The notes below the pieces were generated by a model that saw only the letters and a program-made list of their open reading frames with translations, was not told the origin of the DNA and searched no databases. From Gammaproteobacteria bacterium UBA2168 (GTDB lineage: Bacteria; Pseudomonadota; Gammaproteobacteria; Pseudomonadales; Azotimanducaceae), in contig DCWG01000024.1 in assembly GCA_002327525.1 (NCBI GenBank), positions 1,353 to 21,346 on the forward strand: a stretch of DNA of 19,994 nucleotides, read 5' to 3'. The position numbers and the translations under genes were made by a program. Positions 8,630-16,807 of the stretch are shown here, piece by piece (the first letter of the stretch is position 1; every line of letters starts with the position of its first letter).

Positions 8630-9535
8630 ATGTCCGAGACCACAAACAATCCGTCCGGCGCCGGCCTCCGGTCCGCGTACCTGCGCCTCATGCGCCTCGA
8701 CCGTCCGGTGGGAACGCTGCTCCTCCTCTGGCCGACGCTGGCCGCACTCTGGATGGCGGCGGAAGGTACGCCGCCGCTCGCGCTGATCGCTGTCTTTACC
8801 GTAGGCACCTTCGTCATGCGCTCCGCCGGGTGTGTCATCAACGATGTGGCCGACCGCCAAGTCGACCCGAACGTTCGGCGCACGAGAGCCCGCCCCCTGG
8901 CAACGGGAGAACTCTCGGTGCGCGATGCGCTCACGCTCTTCGTCGGATTGTGTGTTCTCGCAGCGTTGCTGCTGTTGTTGCTGAACGACGCTGCCCGCCT
9001 GCTTGCGGTAGGCGGGCTCTTCATCGCAGTACTGTATCCATTCATGAAACGCTGGACCCATCTGCCACAGGTTGTTTTGGGCGCCGCCTTCAGCTGGGGC
9101 ATCGTCATGGCGTTCGCAGCGGTACAGGGTCATCTCTCGCAATCCGCCTGGCTCATGTTCGTGGCGAGCCTTCTTTGGATCGTCGCCTACGACACGTTAT
9201 ACGCGATGGTAGACCGTGAAGACGACTTGAAGATCGGCGTGAAGTCCACGGCGATTCTGTTCGGCGACGCCGATCGCCTCATTGTCGGTATCCTGCAGGT
9301 GGCCGCTCTCTGCGCATTCTGGCTGCTCGGCCGCCAGTTCGGCTACGGGCCGCTCTACCTGGTGGCTCTCGCGGTCATGGCTGGAGCATTCATCCACCAA
9401 CAGCGGCTGATCCGCAAACGCGACCCGGCGAAGTGCTTCGTCGCGTTCACGAACAACATCTGGGTCGGATTTGCTCTGTTTGCCGGTACCCTGGCCGAAC
9501 TCTACCTTGGCCCGCTTGTGCCGGGACCACACTAG
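8630..9535 (+). CDS. ubiA: 4-hydroxybenzoate polyprenyltransferase UbiA
   Basis: UbiA attaches the polyprenyl tail to 4-hydroxybenzoate in ubiquinone synthesis, in the inner membrane. The 301-residue protein is full length and hydrophobic. It has RLDRPVGTLLLLWPTLAALW (22-41), the first aspartate-rich motif NDVADRQVD (71-79) followed by RTRARPLATG (84-93), and the second motif YDTLYAMVDREDDLKIGVKS (187-206). Both aspartate motifs bind Mg2+-diphosphate in this family and both are intact. ATG 8630 has only a weak ribosome binding site, but no better start is visible. No ubiC is next to it; instead its stop codon overlaps the GTG of a TRAP permease gene by one base, an unusual partnership. The gap to rubredoxin holds no strong plus-strand promoter match. 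Confidence 0.95.
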   Translation: MSETTNNPSGAGLRSAYLRLMRLDRPVGTLLLLWPTLAALWMAAEGTPPLALIAVFTVGTFVMRSAGCVINDVADRQVDPNVRRTRARPLATGELSVRDALTLFVGLCVLAALLLLLLNDAARLLAVGGLFIAVLYPFMKRWTHLPQVVLGAAFSWGIVMAFAAVQGHLSQSAWLMFVASLLWIVAYDTLYAMVDREDDLKIGVKSTAILFGDADRLIVGILQVAALCAFWLLGRQFGYGPLYLVALAVMAGAFIHQQRLIRKRDPAKCFVAFTNNIWVGFALFAGTLAELYLGPLVPGPH

Positions 9536-10035
9536 TGCGCCGATTCATCACGGCGATTGACGCCGTAAACCAGGGCCTCGGACAGGGCATCGCCTGGCTC
9601 ACGGCATTTATGGTAGCGCTGACGCTGATCGTGGTCGTGATCCGCTACGCGTTTGACGCCGGTGCGATCGCACTGCAGGAATCGGTCACATATCTGCACG
9701 CGCTGGTCATCATGCTCGGTATTCCCCACACGCTCAAAGTCGACGCGCACGTACGGGTGGACATTCTCTATTCGCGCCTGCGCCCGGCACATCGCGCAGC
9801 GGCGAATCTCGCCGGCCACACGCTGTTTCTCGCCCCCGTGGCCGTCTTAGTCCTCTACACCTCTCTGCCTTACGTCGTGGACTCGTGGCGCGTCCTGGAG
9901 GGGTCTCCCGAGGTGGGCGGTATCCCGGCAGTGTTTCTGCTGAAGACCCTCATTCCCGTGATGGCCGTGCTGCTGCTCGCGCAGGGAATTGCCGACAGCA
10001 TTCGTTTGACGCTGGGACTCGTGCAGCGTGACTGA
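9535..10035 (+). CDS. dctQ: TRAP transporter small permease, DctQ family
   Basis: DctQ is the four-helix small membrane subunit of tripartite ATP-independent periplasmic transporters, pairing with DctM and a periplasmic receptor. The 166-residue protein has hydrophobic segments at about 18-38, 47-66, 90-112 and 135-157, and the family stretch HTLKVDAHVRVDILYSRL (65-82). The start chosen is GTG 9535, overlapping the ubiA stop as TAGTG, because the coding frame upstream is shared with ubiA and is not DctQ-like. The 3' end overlaps dctM by eight bases. The receptor gene is not adjacent but lies on the other strand at 13431-14543. Symbol given by family; the substrate is not known. Confidence 0.92.
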   Translation: MRRFITAIDAVNQGLGQGIAWLTAFMVALTLIVVVIRYAFDAGAIALQESVTYLHALVIMLGIPHTLKVDAHVRVDILYSRLRPAHRAAANLAGHTLFLAPVAVLVLYTSLPYVVDSWRVLEGSPEVGGIPAVFLLKTLIPVMAVLLLAQGIADSIRLTLGLVQRD

Positions 10036-11395
10036 ACTGATACCGCTGGCGCTGTTTGCCACCGTCTTTCTTGCGCTGATGCTCGGCTATTCGGTCGCAC
10101 TGACCCTCGCCGGTGTGGCGCTGCTCTTCGCCCTTGTCGGCATCGCGACCGATACATTCGATCCAGGCGATCTCGGATTTCTACCCGGGAGGCTGTTTGG
10201 CATCATCGCAAACCAGACATTGATCGCCGTCCCGCTGTTCGTTTTCATGGGGGTGATGCTGGAGAAAACCCGCATCGCGGACACCTTGCTCGCCACCCTT
10301 TCCCGGGCACTCTCCGGCCTTCACGGTGGACTCGGGCTCGCGGTCGTCGTGGTCGGTGCCCTGATGGCCGCCAGTACCGGCATCGTGGGTGCAACGGTCG
10401 TGACCATGGGGCTCATGAGCCTACCCACCATGCTCAATCAGGGATGGAGCCCCAGCCTCGCGACCGGCACCATCAGCGCCACCGGTACCCTGGGCCAGAT
10501 CATCCCGCCTTCCATCGCGCTGGTCTTGCTCGGAGATGTGCTGTCCAATGCCTACAGTCAGGCGCAGCTCAGCCAGGGCGTGTTCGCACCCGATACCGTT
10601 TCAGTGGGGCACCTATTTGCCGGCGCTATCGGCCCGGGTCTGGTACTGGTGGTGTTGTACCTCATATACATACTCACTATCACCCGCCTAAACCCGGAAT
10701 CAGCTCCACCCACCTCGCCACAGGCGCGCACCGGCATCGGCGCTATTCTCGGTGGCCTGGGACCGCCAATGCTGCTCATCATCGCCGTGCTTGGCTCAAT
10801 TCTGGCCGGGTACGCAACTCCCACGGAAGCGGCCGGTGTCGGTGCTGCGGGCGCCACCTCGCTTGCAGCCGCGAAACGCGCTCTGAATACGAACGTGCTG
10901 CGTGAAGTCTGCCTGTCCACACTGCGCACTTCGGCTATGGTGTTTTTCATTCTCATCGGTGCCTCCGTTTTCTCTTTGGTATTTCGCGGTTTCGGCGGCG
11001 ATGAGGTGGTGCAGGGTCTGTTCGTCGACATGCCGGGCGGGATGTGGGGTGCGCTGGCCATTGTCATGCTGGTGATCTTCCTGCTTGGCTTCATGCTCGA
11101 CTTCATCGAGATCACATTCGTGGTGGTCCCCATCGTGGGACCGGTGCTACTGGCTATGGGCATCGATCCGGTATGGCTGGGCGTGCTCATCGCCGTGAAT
11201 CTGCAAACGTCCTTCCTGACCCCGCCGTTCGGCTTCGCGCTCTTCTACCTGCGCGGCGTCACGCCCTCCAGCGTGCCCACCACACAGATATACCGCGGTG
11301 TGGTCCCCTACATCGGCCTGCAACTACTGCTACTGATTATTCTCGTTCTCTGGCCCGATCTAGCCAGGTGGCTGCCGCGGGTTCTATATTCATGA
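10028..11395 (+). CDS. dctM: TRAP transporter large permease, DctM family
   Basis: DctM is the large ion-coupled membrane subunit of TRAP transporters. The 455-residue protein is almost wholly hydrophobic, with the family's two inverted halves. Recognisable segments are QTLIAVPLFVFMGVMLE (63-79), ASTGIVGATVVTMG (115-128), ATGTLGQIIPPSI (151-163), and GYATPTEAAGVGA (261-273); the C-terminal half repeats this layout with VNLQTSFLTPPFGFALFYLRG. Translation starts at GTG 10028 within the end of dctQ, implying coupling. Its stop overlaps the amidohydrolase start as ATGA. The receptor is encoded on the facing operon. Confidence 0.94.
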   Translation: MTELIPLALFATVFLALMLGYSVALTLAGVALLFALVGIATDTFDPGDLGFLPGRLFGIIANQTLIAVPLFVFMGVMLEKTRIADTLLATLSRALSGLHGGLGLAVVVVGALMAASTGIVGATVVTMGLMSLPTMLNQGWSPSLATGTISATGTLGQIIPPSIALVLLGDVLSNAYSQAQLSQGVFAPDTVSVGHLFAGAIGPGLVLVVLYLIYILTITRLNPESAPPTSPQARTGIGAILGGLGPPMLLIIAVLGSILAGYATPTEAAGVGAAGATSLAAAKRALNTNVLREVCLSTLRTSAMVFFILIGASVFSLVFRGFGGDEVVQGLFVDMPGGMWGALAIVMLVIFLLGFMLDFIEITFVVVPIVGPVLLAMGIDPVWLGVLIAVNLQTSFLTPPFGFALFYLRGVTPSSVPTTQIYRGVVPYIGLQLLLLIILVLWPDLARWLPRVLYS

Positions 11396-12564
11396 TCAGC
11401 ACACTCCTCTCTCGACTGCGCATCTGGGACGGCGAGCATCCGCATACTGGTGACGCCATTCTCGTGCAGGGCGAGCGCATCGCTGCCGTGGGCTCCAGTG
11501 ACGAACTCAGCGCAGATACAACTGTTGATTGCAGCGGCCTGACCGCGCTTCCGGGGCTGATCGATGCGCACGTGCATATGGAACTCAATCCCGATGATCG
11601 CCTTCCCCCCGCGCAAACCGACCTCTCCGTTGCCGCGAAGGCACGCATGCGCGAGCGTGCAGAGGCGATGCTGGAGGCCGGTATTACCACGGCTCGCGAC
11701 CTCGGCGGAGGTGCGTGGCTGGAACTCACCCTGCGCGATGCGATCACGGCCGGAGAGGTCGCCGGCCCCCGCTTACTCTGCGCGGGCCAACCCATCACCT
11801 GCCCCAGCGGGCACTGCCACTTCTGGGGCGGCGAGGCGGCGGACACAGCACAGGCCGATGCCGTTATCGAACGTCAGCTAGACAAGGGCGTCGATCTCAT
11901 CAAGGTCATGGCGACCGGCGGACAATTGACCAAAGGCTCCGACCCGGGCGCGGCACAGTTCGATCTGGCCACTCTCACTCACATCGTCCAACGCGCCGCC
12001 GCCCATGACAAGCTGGTGGCCGCACACTGCCACGGCACGCAAGGCATTCATTTTGCCGCCGCCGCCGGAGTATCTACCATCGAGCACTGTTCCTGGGCGG
12101 GTAAGGCTGGTTGGGCTGCAGACTACCGGCCGGAGACCGCCGCGCTCATCGCAGAGCGCGGTACGTGGATTTCACCCACCGTCAATCGAGGTTGGCAGCG
12201 CTATCTAGAGGGGCGAAATCAGCAGATGCGCGAACGTATCCAGGGCAACTTCGCCGCTATGCGCGCCAAGGAGATACCATTCATCGCTTCCACGGATGCC
12301 GGTATACCCGGGGTTTATCACCACCATCTGCCACTGGCATTGCCGGTGTTCGCCCAAATTGCCGGGCTGTCAGCCGAGGCCGTCCTGCGCTCGGCGACCA
12401 GCCAGGCAGCGCTCGCCATCGGGTTGCATTCGGTGACCGGACGCATCGAAAACGGCCTGTCCGCGGACCTGCTACTGGTCCAAGGCAACCCGTTGATCGA
12501 CCTCTCGGCACTCGCCGATCCGGCCCAGGTGTGGTTCCGAGGTCGCCCGGTGAAGTCTATCTGA
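11392..12564 (+). CDS. Metal-dependent amidohydrolase family protein (imidazolonepropionase/Xaa-Pro dipeptidase-like)
   Basis: A 390-residue amidohydrolase of the superfamily with a urease-like TIM barrel and flanking beta-sandwich. Metal ligands are visible in order: HVH (His60, His62) in GLIDAHVHM, the likely carboxylated Lys171 in DLIKVMATGG, AHCH (His212 and nearby His214), IEHCSW (His232), and STDAG (Asp302). This set fits a binuclear enzyme of the group with Xaa-Pro dipeptidase-like and N-acyl amino acid hydrolase members. The C-terminal sandwich strand GLSADLLLVQGNPL (355-368) is typical. No signal peptide is seen, so it is cytoplasmic. ATG 11392 overlaps the dctM stop by four bases, suggesting that it acts on something imported by the TRAP system. 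The exact substrate is unknown. Confidence 0.88.
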   Translation: MISTLLSRLRIWDGEHPHTGDAILVQGERIAAVGSSDELSADTTVDCSGLTALPGLIDAHVHMELNPDDRLPPAQTDLSVAAKARMRERAEAMLEAGITTARDLGGGAWLELTLRDAITAGEVAGPRLLCAGQPITCPSGHCHFWGGEAADTAQADAVIERQLDKGVDLIKVMATGGQLTKGSDPGAAQFDLATLTHIVQRAAAHDKLVAAHCHGTQGIHFAAAAGVSTIEHCSWAGKAGWAADYRPETAALIAERGTWISPTVNRGWQRYLEGRNQQMRERIQGNFAAMRAKEIPFIASTDAGIPGVYHHHLPLALPVFAQIAGLSAEAVLRSATSQAALAIGLHSVTGRIENGLSADLLLVQGNPLIDLSALADPAQVWFRGRPVKSI

Positions 12565-12579
12565 GGCGCTACTCGCCTT
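12564..12579. terminator. Short hairpin at the convergent gene ends, possible weak bidirectional terminator
   Basis: AGGCG, a five-base loop CTACT, then CGCCT form a five-pair stem overlapping both convergent stop regions. On the plus strand it is followed by TTTCC, on the minus strand by no T-run. It is weak, and may only be chance. Confidence 0.22.
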
Positions 12580-13390
12580 TCCACCGGGGGTTGCGTTTCT
12601 CAAGAAACGCCCTGACACCCTCGCGATAGTCCGCCTGGCGCATCATATCGTTGATCAGTGTTTCGGACTCGCGCACTGCGCTCGCGGCATCCCGATGCAA
12701 GTCCCGATATACCTGCCAGCGGGTCTGCTTCAGCGAATTGGGTGAAACCGCCCCGATCATTCGCCGCGCGTAGTCGTAGGTGTGTTCGAGCAGCGCACCC
12801 TCGGCCACCACTTCGTTGACCAGCCCCATGGCAGCAGCTTCTTCCGAGGTGAACACGCGGCTGGTCAGCAACAGGTCGTTGGCGCGTGTAAGCCCGACGA
12901 TGCGCGGTAGTATCCATGAGAGTCCGTACTCAGCCGGCAGATTGAGTTTGCCATGTGCCGTCGTGAAGCGCTTCCCGGGGGCTGCAAAACGCAGATCGGC
13001 GAAACAGGCCATCGCCAACCCCACACCCGCGGCGGGACCGTTGAGTGCCGCGATAATCGGCTTGGTCATCCCAAATTGATACGCAAAGCTCGCCTCGAAT
13101 TCAGGCGCCACGCCACTGCCGGGTTCTGCGAGTACCGCCGGTGTGCCCGGATCGTAGCCGCCGCGCTTGCTGTGGCCCTCGAGCGCCTCTGAATCACCGC
13201 CGACGCAGAATCCCTTACCGACCCCGGTGACTACGATTGCGCGCACGTCAGGGTTCTCATCGAGCGCCTTCAGGCACCATCGATACTCCGTGTGCATGCG
13301 TCCGGTCCACGCGTTCATGCGATGCGGGCGATTGAGCCACAGTGTGGCGATACCGTCGTCGATCTCCAGGCATGTGGTTTTCAGCTCCAT
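12569..13390 (-). CDS. Enoyl-CoA hydratase/isomerase (crotonase) family protein
   Basis: A 273-residue crotonase-fold protein acting on acyl-CoA thioesters. The oxyanion-hole segments are present: GKGFCVGGD (59-67) and NGPAAGVGLAMACFADLRFA (117-136), followed by LPAEYGLSWILPRIVG (151-166). Aligning by eye to rat enoyl-CoA hydratase, the two catalytic glutamates fall at His146 and Asp172, so ordinary hydration of enoyl-CoA is doubtful; Glu154 could serve in another chemistry. ATG 13390 was chosen, with GGGA nine bases upstream; a TTG at 13441 would add 17 residues with no family similarity and run into dctP. It is last in a minus-strand uvrD-dctP-crotonase set, 40 bases after dctP, and converges with the amidohydrolase gene four bases away. 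Confidence 0.88.
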   Translation of the reverse strand: MELKTTCLEIDDGIATLWLNRPHRMNAWTGRMHTEYRWCLKALDENPDVRAIVVTGVGKGFCVGGDSEALEGHSKRGGYDPGTPAVLAEPGSGVAPEFEASFAYQFGMTKPIIAALNGPAAGVGLAMACFADLRFAAPGKRFTTAHGKLNLPAEYGLSWILPRIVGLTRANDLLLTSRVFTSEEAAAMGLVNEVVAEGALLEHTYDYARRMIGAVSPNSLKQTRWQVYRDLHRDAASAVRESETLINDMMRQADYREGVRAFLEKRNPRWKGE

Positions 13391-13430
13391 ACGATCAGTT
13401 CCCGTGCCTCGATCAAATGCCCCGTACAGC

Positions 13431-14543
13431 TCATTGCTCAAGCGGACTCAGGCGTGCGTTGAGGTAAGCCTGCTCGCTGAGCGCATGGTAGGCGCGCACC
13501 GACTCGAGGTAGCCCATATAGGATTCGTAAATTCGTCCGGCGAGCTCATTTTCCCCCGCGGCCTCCGCCACCACCTCCTCCGATACCGCCTTGAGCCGCT
13601 CCAGCACATCCTTCGGGAGCGGCCGTAGTTCGACACCGTGTTCACCGACCAGCGTGTCGAGCGCTGCCTTGTTGCGCGCAGTGAACTCGCTCAGCATATC
13701 GTCGTTGGTTGCCTGCACTGCCACTTCCAGCATGGTCCTGAGATCCTCCGGCAGCGCATTCCAGGCATCCGTATTGACGATGGCTTCGAGCGTCGGGCCG
13801 GGTTCGTGCCACCCGGGGTAGTAGTAGTACTTAGCCACGGTGTGCAGACCGAAGGCCAGGTCGTTGTACGGACCCACCCACTCAGTCGCGTCGATCACAC
13901 CCGTTTGCAGTGCAGTGAAGATCTCACCGCCCGGCAGCGCAACCGGTGTGCCTCCGGCGCGCTGAAACACTTCGCCGCCAAGGCCGGGAATACGCATCTT
14001 CAATCCGGCTAGATCTTCCACCGAATTGATTTCCCGGTTAAACCACCCGGCCATCTGCACGCCCGTGTTACCGCACGCGAGCGGGATCAGCCCAAACGGT
14101 TGGTACAGCTCCCGCCACAACTCCATGCCGCCGCCGTAGTTCAGCCAGCCATTCATTTCCTGCGCCGTCATGCCGAAGGGTACCGTCGAGAACATGGCGG
14201 CGATGGGTAGCTTCCCGCGCCAGTAGTAGGCAGCACCATGTCCCATCTCGGCGGTACCGCGTGAAACGGAATCGAACACCTCGAATGCGCCGACCAGTTC
14301 GCCAGCACCATATACCTTGATATCGAGCCGTCCATTGCTCATCTTGCGCACTTGCTCTGCCATGCGCTCTGGCGCGGTGCCAAGCCCCGGCAGATTCTTC
14401 GGCCAGGTCGTAATCAGTTTCCAGCGGTACGCCGTTTGCTGCTCCGTGGCCTGTGTCTGGGTCGGAGCGGCGGAATCTCCTCCGCAACCGCCAAGCACCA
14501 ATGAAACGCATACGCTCACCAGCGCGCCTTGAAGTAGCGTCAT
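13431..14543 (-). CDS. dctP: TRAP transporter substrate-binding lipoprotein, DctP family (TakP-like)
   Basis: This is the extracytoplasmic receptor of a TRAP transporter. The 370-residue protein begins with a lipoprotein signal ending LGGC (17-20), so Cys20 should be lipidated, with glycine at +2. The mature part follows the 2-oxo-acid receptor TakP and its relatives: WKLITTWPKNLPGLGT (41-56), AGELVGAFEVFDSVSRGTAEM (80-100), KMRIPGLGGEVF (182-193), LPGGEIFTALQTGVIDATEW (203-222) with VGPYND, and AKYYYYPGWHEPG (237-249). Arg184 and Trp222 sit where the family binds the carboxylate. The start ATG has an excellent GGAGGAGG ribosome binding site inside the 13-base gap after uvrD. Its permeases dctQ and dctM are on the other strand. 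Binding of pyruvate, lactate or another 2-oxo or 2-hydroxy acid is an inference. Confidence 0.92.
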   Translation of the reverse strand: MTLLQGALVSVCVSLVLGGCGGDSAAPTQTQATEQQTAYRWKLITTWPKNLPGLGTAPERMAEQVRKMSNGRLDIKVYGAGELVGAFEVFDSVSRGTAEMGHGAAYYWRGKLPIAAMFSTVPFGMTAQEMNGWLNYGGGMELWRELYQPFGLIPLACGNTGVQMAGWFNREINSVEDLAGLKMRIPGLGGEVFQRAGGTPVALPGGEIFTALQTGVIDATEWVGPYNDLAFGLHTVAKYYYYPGWHEPGPTLEAIVNTDAWNALPEDLRTMLEVAVQATNDDMLSEFTARNKAALDTLVGEHGVELRPLPKDVLERLKAVSEEVVAEAAGENELAGRIYESYMGYLESVRAYHALSEQAYLNARLSPLEQ

Positions 14544-14556
14544 CTTTCCTCCTCCA

Positions 14557-16770
14557 TCAATCCAAGGTTTGTAGGTTCGCATACCCCAGCATGAGCCATT
14601 TCGCACCCACTCCAGCAAAATTCACCTGTATCCGCGCTCGATCACCGCTGCCCTCGCACTGCAACACCACTCCTTCGCCGAACTTGGCGTGCCCCACACG
14701 CTGCCCGAGACGAAATCCTGCTGCCGTTTCCTCAAACAGGCTAGCCGAACGCTTCGATGCTTCCGGCGCGCCGTAGGGCCGGCGTACCGCGCCACCGAGG
14801 CGAATCTCCTCCAGGTGTTGGGTGGGTAGCTCCATGATGAATCGCGACGGGCGGTTGTAGGTATCGTTACCGTGCAAGCGGCGTGTCTCGGCAAAGGTAA
14901 TGACCAATTCGCGCATCGCGCGTGTCATGCCCACGTAGCAAAGGCGCCGTTCTTCCTCCAGGCGGCCGGGCTCTTCTACCGACATTCGATGCGGGAACAA
15001 TCCCTCCTCCATCCCGGACAAGAACACCAGCGGAAACTCGAGGCCCTTCGCCGAATGCAGCGTCATCATCTGCAGCGCCGGCCCTGTTTCAGTTTGCTGC
15101 TCCCCCGCGTCCAGGGCCACCTGGTCCAGAAATTCCTCCAGTATCGATACATCGGATCTGGCCTCGGATCCGTCAGGAAGCGTTTCCGCCACCGGGAACA
15201 CGAGTTCGCCGGTGAACTGGCGGCAGGCGCTTACCAGTTCTTCCAGGTTTTCCTTGCGCGCAAGCCCCCGCTCACCACGTTCACGCGCGTGGAATTCCAT
15301 CAGACCGCTGGCATGTATCACGAAATCGGCCAACTCATGCAGCGACAGTTCGTTTGTCGCAGCGCCGAGATCGTCGACCAGCTTCAGGAAGGCTTGCACC
15401 GCTCCCGTTACCCGTCCGTTGAATTTTCCTTCCGCGATGGCCTCCTTGCAGGCCTGCCACAGCGAGACCGAGCGTTCTCGCGCTTCCGCCCTGATCGCTT
15501 CGAGTGTCTTGTCGCCTATGCCCCGGGCCGGTGTGTTGACCACGCGCTCAAAGGCGGGATCGGAATGCCGATCGTGCATAAGGCGCATGTATGCCAGCGC
15601 GTTCTTGATCTCCGCGCGCTCGAAAAAACGCTGGCCGCCGTAGATACGGTACGGAATCTGAGCACGCAACATCGCCTCTTCCAGAACCCGCGATTGTGCA
15701 TTCGAACGGTAGAGCACGGCCACTTCTTGTGGGCTGCCGCTGTCTTCGATGTGGCGTTGCGCGCGATCGGCGATAAAGCGTGCTTCATCGAGATCATTGT
15801 AGGCAGAGTAGAGCTTTATCGGTTCTCCATCATCATCATCGGTCCACAGCTCTTTGCCCAGCCGGTCTGCGTTGTGGCTTATCAGGACGTTAGCCGCCTT
15901 CAGGATATTGCCCGTGGAACGATAATTCTGCTCGAGACGGATGGTCTGTACGGCATCGAAATCCTGGCTGTATTGGTGGATGTTCTCGATACGCGCTCCG
16001 CGCCAGCCATATATGGACTGATCATCATCGCCCACCGCCATGACTCGCCCCGTCTTTCCGGCCAGTACCCGCAGCCAGGCATTTTGCAGCGTATTGGTGT
16101 CCTGAAACTCATCCACCAGCAGATGCTGAAAGCGGTTCTGATAGTGCGCGAGCAGATCCTCCCTGTTCAGCCAGAGCTCATGGCTGCGCAGCAGCAACTC
16201 GGCGAAATCGACCAGCCCGCCCTGATTGCACAGTTCCTCGTAGCTCTCGTAAATGCGCTTGTGCGTGATGCGAAACAGGTCGTCTCCCGCCACTACCTCC
16301 CGCGCGCACCGGCCCTCATCCTTCTGGGTATTGATGAAGCCGGTCGCCTGGCGTGCGGGCCACTTCTGTTCGTCGATGTCGAGACTGCGCATCACGCGCT
16401 TGACCAGCCGCAACTGATCGTCTGCATCGAGAATCTGGAAGTTTTGCGGTAACGCGGCCTCCCGCCAGTGCATACGCAACAGGCGATGTGCAATGCCGTG
16501 AAAGGTGCCCACCCACATAGCGCGTACCGTGAGATTGAGCAACGCTTCGATGCGTTGTCGCATCTCGCTCGCCGCCTTGTTCGTGAACGTGACCGCTAGC
16601 ACGCCATGCGGGGACACGCCTTCCGCCTCGATCAGCCAGGCGATTCTGTGCACGAGCACGCGAGTCTTGCCGCTGCCAGCCCCGGCAAGCACCAGAGTGT
16701 TACCAATGGGTGCGGTGACGGCCTCACGCTGTCGTTCGTTCAGGCCATCGAGAATGTGTGTGACGTCCAA
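14557..16770 (-). CDS. uvrD: DNA helicase II UvrD
   Basis: UvrD is a superfamily 1A 3'-5' helicase for nucleotide excision and mismatch repair. The 737 residues match family length. Motifs: Walker A AGAGSGKT (29-36), TFTNKAASEM (61-70), GTFHGIAHRLLR (88-99), DEFQDTN (220-226), GDDDQSIYGWRGA (247-259), QNYRS, TLHSAKGLEF, and YVGMTRAM. A C-terminal Tudor-like domain is seen from about 685 (GQRVGHAKFGEGVV). The start is TTG 16770, which aligns exactly with the MDVSYLLD N-terminus of E. coli UvrD; an in-frame TGA lies 13 codons upstream and no ATG or GTG is available between. There is no clear ribosome binding site, so expression may be low. It heads a set with dctP and a crotonase; no LexA box is seen upstream. 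Confidence 0.96.
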   Translation of the reverse strand: MDVTHILDGLNERQREAVTAPIGNTLVLAGAGSGKTRVLVHRIAWLIEAEGVSPHGVLAVTFTNKAASEMRQRIEALLNLTVRAMWVGTFHGIAHRLLRMHWREAALPQNFQILDADDQLRLVKRVMRSLDIDEQKWPARQATGFINTQKDEGRCAREVVAGDDLFRITHKRIYESYEELCNQGGLVDFAELLLRSHELWLNREDLLAHYQNRFQHLLVDEFQDTNTLQNAWLRVLAGKTGRVMAVGDDDQSIYGWRGARIENIHQYSQDFDAVQTIRLEQNYRSTGNILKAANVLISHNADRLGKELWTDDDDGEPIKLYSAYNDLDEARFIADRAQRHIEDSGSPQEVAVLYRSNAQSRVLEEAMLRAQIPYRIYGGQRFFERAEIKNALAYMRLMHDRHSDPAFERVVNTPARGIGDKTLEAIRAEARERSVSLWQACKEAIAEGKFNGRVTGAVQAFLKLVDDLGAATNELSLHELADFVIHASGLMEFHARERGERGLARKENLEELVSACRQFTGELVFPVAETLPDGSEARSDVSILEEFLDQVALDAGEQQTETGPALQMMTLHSAKGLEFPLVFLSGMEEGLFPHRMSVEEPGRLEEERRLCYVGMTRAMRELVITFAETRRLHGNDTYNRPSRFIMELPTQHLEEIRLGGAVRRPYGAPEASKRSASLFEETAAGFRLGQRVGHAKFGEGVVLQCEGSGDRARIQVNFAGVGAKWLMLGYANLQTLD

Positions 16771-16807
16771 TGCAGTTCGATACGGAGTGATCAGATTGCC
16801 AATTCAC

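Noticed and set aside
13391..13441. TTG start at 13441 for the crotonase gene, 17 residues longer
   Set aside because: The additional residues have no family resemblance and overlap the end of dctP; the internal ATG is better placed.
15825..15845. Run of CATCAT repeats on the plus strand
   Set aside because: It is the reverse complement of codons for an acidic Asp-rich loop within UvrD, not a regulatory repeat.
14872..16452. Open frame of 526 codons on the plus strand, opposite uvrD
   Set aside because: It lies wholly antisense to a gene with all UvrD motifs, has no recognisable domain, and such long antisense frames are expected in high-GC DNA.
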